Origin: Adiantum capillus-veneris
Lineage: Eukaryota > Streptophyta > Polypodiopsida > Polypodiales > Pteridaceae
Reading direction: 5' to 3'
Assembly: GCA_014529385.2 (NCBI GenBank)
Contig: CM043957.1
Coordinates: forward strand, 84,468,881 to 84,532,880
Length of the DNA stretch: 64,000 nucleotides
Position numbers and translations under genes: made by a program. Positions 52,773-63,990 of the stretch are shown one piece after another (position 1 is the first letter of the stretch; every line of letters starts with the position of its first letter). The notes under the pieces are model-generated. The model had not been told where the DNA came from. It did not search any database and saw only the letters and a list, made by a program, of their open reading frames with translations.

Positions 52773-53598
52773 TTATTCAATTCTTTGTGTTGACAAGTAC
52801 ACACCAAGGACATAATTTGTCTCAGAATCACTATATTGATTTACAATTGTGTTGTATGTATAGACTCTCTTATCTCTTGCATACAACCATCCTACCAACC
52901 ATGGAATTATGGTTCTCTGCAAGAAGTTTTGAAGTTGCTCGGAAGTTTGCCTCCACATCTTTGGAAATATAAGATATGTCCCTGGCATGTTCCACATCAC
53001 CCTATATGGAGTGTCATCAAAAATTAAGGTATTGTTTGCATCCAAATCCTCAAATATCTTCCAAATATCACTCAAATTTTTGTGATAAACCCTTGTAAAT
53101 CCTAACATAATATTTGGATTTTGGCAATTTTTGTTACTCATAAACACCTTGAACTTGGTATACTGCTCAGGAAAACATTTTTGTGTGATGCGTTGCACCC
53201 TTGTTAAGTTATAGCAACTCCATATCCATAGCTCAAAGTATTCAGCACAAAAATCCAAAAAACTTTGTGCGTCTGGTCGCACCACATGATAAACTTCATC
53301 TTTATCCTCCACAAGTCGCATGTGTTGAGCCCAAGATGGCATAGAATCTCATGTTTCATTTCAATTGTCTTGAGAAGTAAACCTCTAGATCCAAGATAAG
53401 TACTCTTTTGATGTCCTTGAAAGAAAGTGGTAGGTGATAAGGAGGTGATTCATTCCTTGGACAAGGTCTTGGAGGAGGTTGGATGGGTAATTCAATAGTT
53501 TTCTTCAATTTATGCAGCATATAGCCAATCCATTTTTTCTGTAATGGTTTTGAAATTAAAGAACAAGAACACTTAATGCAAACACAAACAATAGACAT
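52773..53598 (-). pseudogene. NLI-interacting-factor/FCP1-type phosphatase-like gene, frameshifted paralogue
   Basis: Minus strand. An upstream piece (53598-53356) has proline-rich IELPIQPPPRPCPRNE, then IKRVLILDLEVYFSRQLK, the start of the FCP1 homology domain; the HAD motif I is DLE instead of DLD. After a stop/frameshift at about 53350 it continues from 53342: VVRPDAQSFLDFCAEYFELW (motif around the second HAD segment, W-S-C), KNLSDIWKIFEDLDANNTLI and FDDTPYRVMWNMPGTYLIFP (motif with the DD pair), to TAA at 52773. Members dephosphorylate Ser/Thr, for example on the RNA polymerase II tail; this copy lacks the second motif-I Asp and is interrupted. A paralogue is at 59408-60606. An upstream exon is likely because no clear start is visible. 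Confidence 0.78.
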
Positions 53599-53829
53599 GA
53601 GTTTTACATTGTCTACCCTAAGGTTTTATTAGATACCAAAATCCATTTATGATCTACTCATTAATAGAAAGAAAGTCAAATTAAAATCCTGACTCTTTTT
53701 TATGCTACACTCTCTTTAGTCTCAATACCATGGAGGTCAACTAGACTTAAGTCAACTAATAAATACTATTGTTGTTAAAGGTATGCTTGAAGTGCATAAG
53801 GCTTTACCAATGCTCTAGTGTAGAATGGG
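53599..53829. other. spacer upstream of the broken FCP1-like gene
   Basis: No array units and no recognised exon. Confidence 0.35.
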
Positions 53830-56800
53830 TATTTAGGTCTCAAGGTCTACCACTTATCCAAGCAAAGATCCATTTAGATATGGAAACCCAATTTTTCTTA
53901 ATATAATGATATAGAGTGACAAGTAGTGAATCCTGAGACCAAACCACTCATGCTAATAGGGATAATAGGTTGGACAAGTGGTGGACCTTGAATGTAAACC
54001 CCCCATGTACAAAGTATCAGAGGTTTTGGGTATTTCAATCGACTCTAGCATCTTCGAGACATGGTGGAGCTTACTTCTCTCCATGTTTCAATGGAGTCTA
54101 TCTTGGATAAATGGTGGAGCATCATTCTCTCCATGTTTCAATGGAGCCTAGCTTGGACAAGTGGTGGACGTTTGTTTCTCTCTATGTTTGAACAGATTTA
54201 GCTTGGACAAGTGGTGGACCTTGGAACAAAATCCCCATGTAAAACATATCATGGACATTACAAGTGGTGAGAAAAAATACCATTCAATATATAACCTTAT
54301 AGGTTGGACAAGTGGTAGACCTTAACACCCAATTATTATTAATATAATGATAGAGTGGACAAGTGGTGAATCTTGCGACCAAACCTACTAGGAAAAGTAG
54401 GTTGGACAAGTGGTGGACCTTGAATGCAAACCCCCATGTACAAAATATCACTCATGCTACTAGGAATAATTTGGTATTAAGGTCCATGTTTCAATGGAGC
54501 CTAGCTTGGAAAAGTGGTGGACCTTTGTTTCTCTATTTCAATAGAATTAGCTTGGACAAGTGGTGAACCTTGAAACAAAAACCCCAATGTAAAGCATGTC
54601 ATGGGCATTACAAGTGGTGAGAAAAATACCATTCAAGGTATAACCTTATAGGCTGGACAAGTGGTGGACCTTAGCACCCAATTCCTCTTATTATAATGAC
54701 ATAGAGTGGAAAAGTGGTGAATTGTGAGACCAAACCTACTAGGGATAATAGGGTGGACAAATGGTTGACCTTGAATGTAAATCACCCATGTACAAAATAT
54801 CATGGGTTTTGCATATTTCAATGGAGCCTAGCATATAGGAGACATGGTGGAACTTACTTATGTCCATGTTTTAAGGGAGCCTATCTAGGAGAAATGGTGG
54901 AGATTCCTTCTCTCCATGTTTCAATGGAGCCTAGCTTGGACAAGTCATGGCCGCTTTGTTTCTCTCTATGTTTAAATATGGTTAGCTTGGACAAGTGGTG
55001 GACCTTGGAAATGAAAGTTCTCTTCATGTAAAACATATCATGGGCATTTCAAGTGGCGAGAAAAGTATACATTTAAGATATAACTTTCATAGGTTGGACA
55101 AGTGGTGGAACCTAACAAAATATAATGACATCTGAGTGACAAGTGGTGAATCTTTAAACCAAACCACTCATGCTACTAGGGATAATAGGTTAAACAAGTG
55201 GTGGGCCTTGAAATAAAACCCCCCAGAGTGTTTCAAATGTAGCCTAGCTTGGAAACATGGTAAATATTACATCTCTTCTTCTCCATGTTTCAATGCAGCC
55301 TTCTTGGATAAATGGTGGAGCATCATTCTCTCCATGTTTCAATGGAGCCTAGCTTGGACAAGTGGTGGACCTTTATTTCTCTCTATGTTTGAATAGAGTT
55401 ATCTTGGAAAAGTGGTGGACCTTGGAACAAAACCCCCATGTAAAACATATCATGGGCATTACAAGTGGTGAGAAAAAATACCATTTAAATATATAACCTT
55501 ATAGGTTGGACAAGTGGTGGACCTTAACACCCAATTATTCTTAATATAATGACATAGAGTGGATAAGTGGTGAACTTGGGACCAAACCTACTAGGGAAAA
55601 TAGGTTCGACAAGTGGTGGACTTGAATGTAAACCCCCCATGTACAAAATATCACTCATGCTACTAGAAATAATTTGGTATTAAGGTCCATGTTTCAATGC
55701 AGCCTAGCTTCGAAAAGTGGTGGACCTTTGTTTCTCTCTATGTTTCAATAGATTTAGCTTGGACAAGTGGTGGACCTTGGAACAAAACCCCATGTAAATC
55801 ATGTCATGGGCATTACAAGTGGTGAGAAAAAATACCATTCAAGCTATAACATTATAGGTTGGACAAGTAGTGGACCTTAACACCCAATTCCTCTTAATAT
55901 AATGACATAGAGTGGACAAGTGGTGAATCATGAGACCAAACCTACTAGGGATAATAGGTTGGACAAGTGGTGAACCTTGAATGTAAACCCCCCATGTACA
56001 AAATATTATGGGTATTGGGTATTTCAATGGAGCCTAGCAACTTGGAGACATGGTGGAGCTTATTTCTCTCCATGTTTCAATGGAGCCTATCTAGGAGAAA
56101 CAGTGGAGGTTCCTTCTCTCCATGTTTCAATGAGCCTAGCTTGGACAAGTGGTGGACCTTTCTTTCTCTATATGTTTAATAGAGTTAGCTTGGACAAGTG
56201 GTGGACCTTGGAATGAAACCCCATGTAAAACATATCATGGGCATTTCAAGATGTGAGAAAGGATACCATTTAAAATATAACCTTATAGGTTGGACAAGTG
56301 GTGGACCTTAACACATAGTTCTTCTTATATAATGACATAGAGTGTACAAGTGGTGAATCTTGAGACCAAACCACTCGTGCTACTAGGGATAATAGGTTGG
56401 ACAAGTGGTGGACCTTGAATGTAAACCCCTCATGTACAAAATTAAGGGTTTAGGGTATTTCAATGGAGCCTAGCTTGCGACATGGTGGAGATTGCTTCTC
56501 TCAATGTTTCAATGGAACCTATCTTGGAGAAATGGTGGATCATCCTTCTCTCCATGTTTCAATGGAGCCTACCTTGGACAAGTGGTGGACCTTTGCTTCT
56601 CTCTATGTTTCAATAGAGTTAGCTTGGACAAGTGGTGGGGTCTTGGAACAAAACCCCTTTGTAAACATAGCATGGACATTACAAGTGATAAGGAAAAATA
56701 TCATTCAAGATATAACCTTACAGGTTGGAAAAGTGGTGATGGACCTTGACAAGTGGTGAAGGATACCATTTAAGATATACCCTTATAGGTTGGACAAGTG

Positions 56801-58480
56801 GTGGACCTTAACACCCAGTTATTCTTAATATAATGACATAGAGTGGATAAGCGGTGAATCTTAAGACCAAACCACTCATGCTACTAGGTATAATACGTTA
56901 GAGAAGTGGTAGACCTTGAATGTAAACACCCCATGTACAAAATATCATGGTTTTAGGTGTTTCAATGGAGCCTAGAATCTTGGAGACATGGTAGATCTTG
57001 ATTCTTTCCATGTTTGAATGGCACCTATCTTGGAAAAATGATGGGGTTACTTCTCTCCATGCTTCAATGGAGCCTAGCTTTGACAAGTGGTGAACCTTTG
57101 CTTCTCTCTATGTTTGAATAGAGTTAGCTTGGACAAGTGGTGGACCTTTGCTTCTCTCTATGTTTGAATAGAGTTAGCTTGGACAAGTGGTGGACCTTGG
57201 AATGAAACCCCCATGTAAAACATATCATGGGCATTTCAAGTGGTGAGAAAGGATACCATTTAAGATATAACCTTATAGGTTGGACAAGTGGTGGACCTTA
57301 ATACATAGTTCTTCCCAATATAATGACATAGAGTGTACAAGTGGTGTATCTTGAGACCAAACTACTCGTGCTACTAGGGATAATAGGTTAGACAAGTGGT
57401 GGGCCTTGAAATAAAACCCCCCATGTACAAAATAAAATGGGTTAAGGGCATTTAAATGGATCCTAGCTTGGAGACATGGTGTAGCTTTCTTCTCTCCATG
57501 TTTCAATGAAGCCTATCTTGGAGAAATGGTGGAGCATCCTTCTCTCCATGTTTCAATATAGCTTAGCTTGGACAAGTGGTGGATCTTTGGTTCTCTCTAT
57601 GTTTCAATAGAGTTAGCTTGGACAAGTGGTGGACATTGAAAACAAAACTCCCATGTAAAACATATCATGGGTAGTTCAAGTTGTGAGAAAAAAAACCATT
57701 TAAAATATAACCTATAGGTTGGACAAGTGGTGACCTTAACACCCAATCCTTTTAATACAATGACATAGAGTGGACAAGTGGTGAATCTTGAGACCAAAGC
57801 TATCAAGCTACTAGGGATACTAGGTTGGACAAGTGGTGGATCTTGAATGTACATCCCCTATGTACAAAATATCATGGTTTTAGGGTGTTTCAATGGAGTC
57901 TAGCATATTGGAGACATGGTGGAGCTTGCTTCGCTCCATGTTTCAAGTGGTGGACCTTCAATTATTTTCCCATACCTAGTTTAGACAACCCATACACTTT
58001 GCAACTATAAAGGTTGGACGAGTGGTGGAGCTTTGTTTATTTCCATGTTTTAATGGATCCTAGCTTGGACAAGTGGTGGACCTTGGAAAAAAAGTCCCCC
58101 CTGTACAACATAGCTGAGTTTTTTCATGTTTTAATGGAAGAGAGATTTGACAAATGGTGGAGCTTGCTTATCTCCATGTGGATTTTTAGAACTAGCTTGG
58201 ACAAGTGATGAGCTTTGCTTTCTACTCTTCATAATACAATGATGTATAGATTGGTTACATGGTGAATCTTAAGGCCAAACTCCCATCTTACTAGAGATGA
58301 TAGGTTGGACAAAGTGTTCAACCTTCTAACATTTCTCTCCATGCCTATAATTAGACAATTAGTAGAACTAGCGTCTTTCTATGTTGTCTAGAGCTGAGCT
58401 TGGACAAGTAGTGGACCTTGCTACTCTCTTCCCTTGGTTTATTAGTTTGAAGACTCATATATATATACTTGCTTAGATCT
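53830..58480 (+). repeat. satellite-like array, left block 2, with higher-order organisation
   Basis: Same core family as block 1. A higher-order unit of about 350-500 bp recurs about nine times: landmark TATAGGTTGGACAAGTGGTGG followed by ACCTTAACACCCA lies near 54301, 54651, 55089, 55503, 55857, 56287, 56787, 57276 and 57716. Each unit strings together five or six core motifs with fixed connecting segments. Short frames inside (LDKWWTF..LYVSIELAWTSGG) are by-products. Orientation is opposite to the array right of 60.75 kb. Confidence 0.92.
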
Positions 58481-59205
58481 ATATAATTACTCATTAGTTA
58501 GGTTACAAGTAGGTATGTAATTTGTTAGCCCCAAGGGACTTTGAATATTGAATAGTAAGAAAGTCAAGTGCTGGTTTGAAGATCTTTTGCTTATCTAAAC
58601 TAGACTCTAACTCAATAATAAGTCTCTTAAGTTCCACGAATTGTCCTATCTAGGCTCCAAAAGAGTCTTAATTGTTTGTGCTAGATTCTAACTTCCTTGA
58701 TGGGGTAGAATCCTAGAAAAATGAGGCACTATAAGTTTTACCTTAGCTCAAATGGATTTTCACTTAAACTCGACTGCAATTTGGCACTCTAGTCTTTGTC
58801 TTGATGGAGTTTAACACTAGATACATAGTAGTGATATTTAAGCTTCATGTCTCTTCACTTGATCGAGATATGAGACCATACTTTCAAGGTCACCACTTGT
58901 CTTACCTAAAGACCAATGTGAGACATGGGAGCAAGAAATCCATCCGATATTGTTTTAAGGACTATTACATAGACAATCAATAACTTAAGTAAAGCAAAAA
59001 GACTTGGATCTTTCACAATTAATAACTTAAGTAAAGCCAAAAAGACTTGGATCTTTGACAGTTTTTTTCAAACTAAAAAAGCACAATCTCATGCTAACAA
59101 AACTATAAATCACAATTGAAAGTTTTGAACGAGAAAAAGATCAGCAATCTTATAAGAAGGATACTTTTCATTTCATTTGATGATTACAAACTAAAAGAAA
59201 GTCTC
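58481..59205. other. anonymous spacer
   Basis: No gene. A 43-bp direct duplication of AATAACTTAAGTAAAGC.AAAAGACTTGGATCTTT lies at 58979-59060. Confidence 0.5.
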
Positions 59206-59313
59206 TCAAGAAATTGATAAACAAAAAATGTAGGTGACTGCTTCATTATTTTGAGCAAACATATCAAAATCTCTATTGATTGAGCTCCATCTAGTAGTAT
59301 CCTTTGTAAGATC
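59206..59313 (-). other. putative last exon (3' UTR) of the FCP1-like gene
   Basis: A strong acceptor, TTCCTTCCTGCAG|GATC, at 59314 pairs with the donor CCCTAAG|GTACTAG at 59407/59406. The stop codon of the upstream frame lies one base before the junction, so this would be an untranslated exon. The exon is itself open for 34 codons in a different frame, so a recent frameshift near the stop is an alternative. Confidence 0.4.
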
Positions 59314-59407
59314 CTGCAGGAAGGAATAAAAAGAAAGATTTGTTAGATACCATGCACATGAGTGTTCAAGTATGTGTATCAAGAATATATGACATGTCAC
59401 TAGTACC

Positions 59408-60606
59408 TTAGGGTTGCTTTCTATCCAGCCTTAGAAGATTGTTCTCAGCTTTCACCTTATTTATATAAGCCTTTGCTGTGGTTGCCTTCAAAACTCCTTT
59501 TGTGTTACAACCCAATTGCCTAGCTAAAGTGGTCAATTGTGACGCCTTCATGCTTTCAATGGGTGTACGCTCCTTTGCTAAGATCTCTTGTATTTGGGCT
59601 CTTCTCATTTCATTGCGGTGGCTTGTGTCACTTGCATTTTCAATGATAGTTTCATCCCTGTCACCTTTTGCAGGTGGTATTCTTCTTGTAAAGAACACCT
59701 TAGCTGACCAAACATCATTTTTTTGCTTCCAATACTCCATGATTTGTTTGTATTCACTATCATTTGTCACTATAGGTTGTCCATAACGATTAGAAGCAAT
59801 TAAATCACGCACATCCCTTCTCTCATCAAGCTGAATCAAGTATGGCAGTAGCTCCTCCAAGAGCATATTGTCAACCATCTTCTCAGCATCAAATTGTGGT
59901 GTAAAAATGCAATTGTTTGCTGGTGAAATATATCCCTTGTAAGGAGAGTCATCAATAAGCACTGTTCTTTGTGGATCACATTCAAACCCCATGGCAATTT
60001 TGGCTAGAGGCTTGAACATTGCCTCAACGTTTGGATTGTCGGGTCTAAACAATTTTTGAGTTTGAGCGGTGTAGCAAACATCTTGCGACCAAATTACAAA
60101 GAAAGGCAATGTATCCTCAGCTAAATTGTTTAGTGCTACAAGGATTTGATACACATTATTCCTAGTAGCTGTCGACCAAATTGCAACATTAAACCTCTGT
60201 AAAATAGTCTTCAAGAATTGGATGCAACCTGGCTTGAGTATAATATATCTTTTTGAATCCATTTGCACTGAGTTGTGGTGTGAGGATGGTTGAGGGGAAC
60301 GTTTCAACAATAGACCATTTAAATCCAATATAATTGTAAGCATGGATTTCTCAACATCTACGCTACATGACGTAGTACCAATTGGCAATAGCTCATGAGT
60401 GGACTTTTCAGTCTCTTTTGATGTATGTTGCATTTTTGAAGCATCGATTTCTTGGTTCTCATTATTGGAAGCTTGCTCAAGTTGCACAACACTAGACTCT
60501 AGTATAGAAATATCATCCATCTTGGGCACTTTAGAAACCATAGAATCTATGGATTCTATAGTTGTTGACTGAACCATAGGAGCATTATCCATCCCAGTTT
60601 GTGAAT
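59408..60606 (-). CDS. NLI-interacting-factor/FCP1-type HAD phosphatase-like protein, main exon (5' partial)
   Basis: One exon is open for about 400 codons; TAA is at 59410-59408. I start it at 60606, after the acceptor TGTTTTCTTAG, because the first ATG further up lies in the intron; earlier exon(s) were not found. Numbering from that intronic ATG (60622), residues 20-90 are acidic and polar. The FCP1 domain spans about 93-265: motif I IILDLNGLLL (Asp100, with Asn102 where active enzymes have Asp), AIWSTATRNNVYQIL (about 147-161), and motif IV VLIDDSPYKGY (Asp224/Asp225). The C-terminus (about 355-395) is a basic helical stretch resembling an SAP-like fold. The Asn in motif I is common in plant members and leaves catalysis doubtful. 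It may act in nuclear transcription control by family analogy. It has a broken paralogue at 52773-53598, a satellite array on both sides, and a SET exon upstream on the same strand. Confidence 0.8.
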
Positions 60607-61248
60607 CTAAGAAAACACACACACAAATGGTATCTCAAAACCACTAGAATTTTATTCACCATATTTATATGTAGAACTCCTAGTAAGAAATTTATTTAAG
60701 GTAAAGTCGTTGTTAGAATCCTTGCAACCATTTTCAGCATTCGTACACCAAACACCACTTGTCTAAAATACAATCTACTAACTCAACATTTTCCATCCTA
60801 CACTTTATTAAAGATGAGTACTTAAAGTGAAAACTAAAAGCCACCCTTGTTGAGGAAACATGGATACAAGGTCCACCAAATGTCCAACCTAGACTACAAG
60901 CAAACAATTAGAGATTTGGCTTAGATTTGGATTCAAAGGCCACCACTTATTCAAGTAAGATAACTCCACTTGTTTAAGACAGTAATGTTTGAAGCCCCAC
61001 CACTTGTCCAACCTAGACATTGATTTAAATTTTGGTAAGATTTATCACAAATCTAGAGTAGAATCAAGATTCTATGGCCAAGGTAGTCAAATAGTTAGAC
61101 AACACACAAAGCATAAGAGCACTTTAGATTCTCGTTGAGCATAAACTAAACAATAATCAAATGTTATATTCACTTGAGATTTCATCCATGAAAAATGAAA
61201 ATGATGCATGTACTTGAGATTTCCATCCATGTACAATACTTTACAATG
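60607..61248. other. intron/intergenic sequence with array units starting at about 60750
   Basis: Between the SET exon and the FCP1-like exon. CCACCACTTGTC-type units, the reverse complement of the left arrays' core, appear at about 60760, 60870, 60940 and 60995. No exon recognised. Confidence 0.45.
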
Positions 61249-61804
61249 TCAAGTAAAGTTATAGTCAGCAAACAACTCTTCTCCTGCTTCAACTTGACAA
61301 ATAGTCTCAATGCATACATGGCCATATTCTTCTGACTTGATGTGTGAAGAGGTGCATTTATGCCAAGGTGGCAAATTTGGATCAAATGTATAGCGTACGT
61401 TGGGACAGACATTTGTACTGTGAGAACTATTTATATAGCCCGACACGTTTCCTTCTTCTACACAACCAATAATGTATGATTGATCTTCCTCTTCTTCTAT
61501 GTTTGGATCCTCTAGAAGAGAATATTTATAAGCTCTTGGAAAATTTTGCATATCTTTTTTCAGTCTTGAAATCTATACTTATGCCCTCCATAGTTTAGAA
61601 TAGTCAAACCACTTTCCAGGGTAGTATGCACAAATAGCCCATAACCAGCTCCTTCAATACATGAAAGTCGCACTTCAAAATCCACACCGTTAATATGGAA
61701 AATTACATCTTTGGGAATAGGAAAAGTTGGTGTCCCAAAAGGATCTTCATGCCAATCATAGTGTGAAATACATCTAGTTTTTATATCACTTAACTCCTTT
61801 GTGT
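61249..61804 (-). pseudogene. SET-domain protein exon, one frameshift
   Basis: A good acceptor (CTTCTTTTTGCAG) at 61805 opens an exon reading HEDPFGTPTFPIPKDVIFHI and VRLSCIEGAGYGLFVHTTLE, then LNYGGHKYRF: the N-terminal half of a SET lysine-methyltransferase fold (GxG AdoMet-binding turn, then Y-x-G). A TGA in this frame at about 61562 follows; the next frame continues with DMQNFPRAYKYSLLEDPN, IIGCVEEGNVSGYINSSHST and NVRYTFDP, ending EAGEELFADYNFT and TGA at 61251-61249. The canonical NHSCxPN block reads NSSHSTNVCPN, and ELFADYNF matches the final E-L-x-x-D-Y motif. There is no Cys-rich post-SET. It is disrupted unless the one-base shift is a sequence error. Its substrate cannot be told. 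Confidence 0.68.
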
Positions 61805-61859
61805 CTGCAAAAAGAAGAAAATATTATGCATAAAATAATGACAATATCAAAGAAAGATA

Positions 61860-63990
61860 TCATTATTTTATAGTCCAATAGGTCTATTGTATGGAAGACT
61901 TAGAGTGCCTCTTACATGGTGCCTCCAAGGTTTCCAAAAAATAAAATCATTGGAAAAAAAAGGCCACTGTGTCTCCAATCTATTGCCCATTTGAAGCATA
62001 GAGAGAACCAAGGTCCACCACTTGTCCAAGCTAGACATGGAGCATTGACACAAGATCCAACACTTATCCAAGAACCTATAGTATATGTGGTAACATGGGA
62101 TGCATTGATGCAACAAAAGTAGTCTAGCCTCCTCATCCATCTCTTTTTTCTTGTAGCCTAGAGGGATTAGTTTCAAGGTCTATCACTAGTCAAAAACTAC
62201 ACATAGAACATTGATACAAGGTTCCACCACATGTGAAACCTATCATCTCTAGTAGCATGGATGGTTTGATATCAAGGTTCACTGCGTGTCCTACCTATAC
62301 TCTATTGTAGCATAGAGTTCTGGTTTGGTGGTACTACACTTGTCCAAACTTGGCTTGTTGTTGATATCTGGAGGTAATCAAGGGTCCTCCACTTGTCCAA
62401 GTTAGGCATATAAAACAATTGCAAGGTCCACCATGTGTACAACATATGATTGATTATAGCATGCATGGTCTTATTTCATGGGCAACCATCTTCTCTCCAA
62501 CATGTGTCCAACCTGGCTCCATTGAAGCATGGAGAGAAGCAAGGTCCACCACTTATCAAAGCTATTATTTTCTCCCAGTGCTTTCAAAACCCATAATACG
62601 TTGTACATGGGGGGGGGGGGGATTCTTGTTTCAAGGTCCACCACTTGGCTAAGATTGGATCCATTGAAACATAAAGAGAAGCAAGCTCTACCATTTTCCA
62701 AGCTAGGTACCATTGAAACATGAAAACCCCATAATATGTTGTATACGGGGGTTTTTTCACGGTCTACCACTTGTCTAAGCTATGGTCCATTGGAACATGG
62801 AGAGAATCAAAGATCCACCACTTTTCTAAGCTAGGATCCATTGAAACATGGAGAGAAGCAAGCTCCATTGTTTGTCTAAGCTATTCTCTATTGGAACATG
62901 GAGAAAACAAGCTCCACCACTTGCCTATTATTGCATAGAGATTCTGGTTTGAAGGTCCACCACTTGTCCAACCTTGCCTTCATGTATGGAGATAATAAAG
63001 AGTGCAATGCTTCTCTAAGCTAGGGACATAAAAGAGTTTCAAGGTCCACTACATATACGATCTATGATGGGTTGTAGCATGGGAGGTTTCATTTTAAGGT
63101 TGACCACTTCTCCAGCTCCGCTTGTCCAACCTCAGATCCATTGAAGAATGGAGAATAAAGGTGTACCAACTCTCCAAAATAGGCAAGAAAATCTCTATAA
63201 AACCCATGAATTGTTAATATATGCTATGCTGTGGAGTTTTGTTTGAAGGTCCACTTCTTATCCAAGCTACAATCCATTGAAGCATGGAAATAAGTAAGAT
63301 ATATCTATAGTCCAAGATAGGATCCATTGAAACATAGAGAGAATCAAGGTCCACCACTTGTCCAAGCTATGCATGGGTAATTGATATAAGGACCACTACG
63401 TTTTCACCTATACTATGCTCTATCATGGATGGTTTCATATACCACCAATTTTCCAACCTATTTAGTAGGTTGTATTTTGGGGGTTTGGTTTCAAGGTACT
63501 ACACTTGTCTAAGGTGGGTTCCATTGAAACATGGAGAGAAACAATGTCTACCACTTGTCCGAAGTATGCTCCATTAAAATATATAAGCAAGGTCCACCAC
63601 TTGTCCAAGCTAATGTTTCTCTCCATTGAAGCATGGAGAGAAACAAGGTCTACCACCTGTCCAAAATATGCTCCATTGAAACATAAAAGCAAGGTCCACC
63701 ACTTGTCCAAGCTAATATAACAAATGGGTGTTGGTTACAAGGTGTACCACACTTGTCTAAACTAGTCTCCATGCAAGGTCCACCACATGTCCAAGCTATA
63801 TGATCTTGGTTTGAAGGTCTACCACACCTCTTGAAATTAGGATCCATGTAAGGTCCACCTTTTGTCAAGCTATGCCTTTAGTGAGTACTAAAACTAAGTA
63901 AATTGCAGTACTTAAATACCTTTCCAAGCTCATTAATATTTTGGTCTCTAAGGCCACCACCACATGTCTAATCTATGCTCTAATTGATTA
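61860..63990 (-). repeat. satellite-like array, right block (inverted)
   Basis: Units of AAGGTCCACCACTTGTCCAA and CCATTGAAACATGGAGAGAA, i.e. the reverse complement of the left arrays, run to the right edge. They are more degenerate than block 2, and a 13-G run lies at 62609-62621. No gene is seen in this stretch. Confidence 0.88.

Noticed and set aside
53960-57000. Repeat protein encoded by the array (LDKWWTF..AWTSGG frames)
   Set aside because: Frames are short, change from unit to unit and are not preserved across indels; the similarity follows the DNA repeat.
50380-58480. CRISPR-like array (short repeat with spacers)
   Set aside because: Spacers are themselves repeated, spacing is irregular, the core varies, and all surrounding content is plant nuclear DNA with retrotransposons.
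59408-61804. SET-FCP1 fusion protein
   Set aside because: The SET frame ends in TGA at 61249 right after the domain, and I see no donor before it that would splice to the 60606 acceptor.
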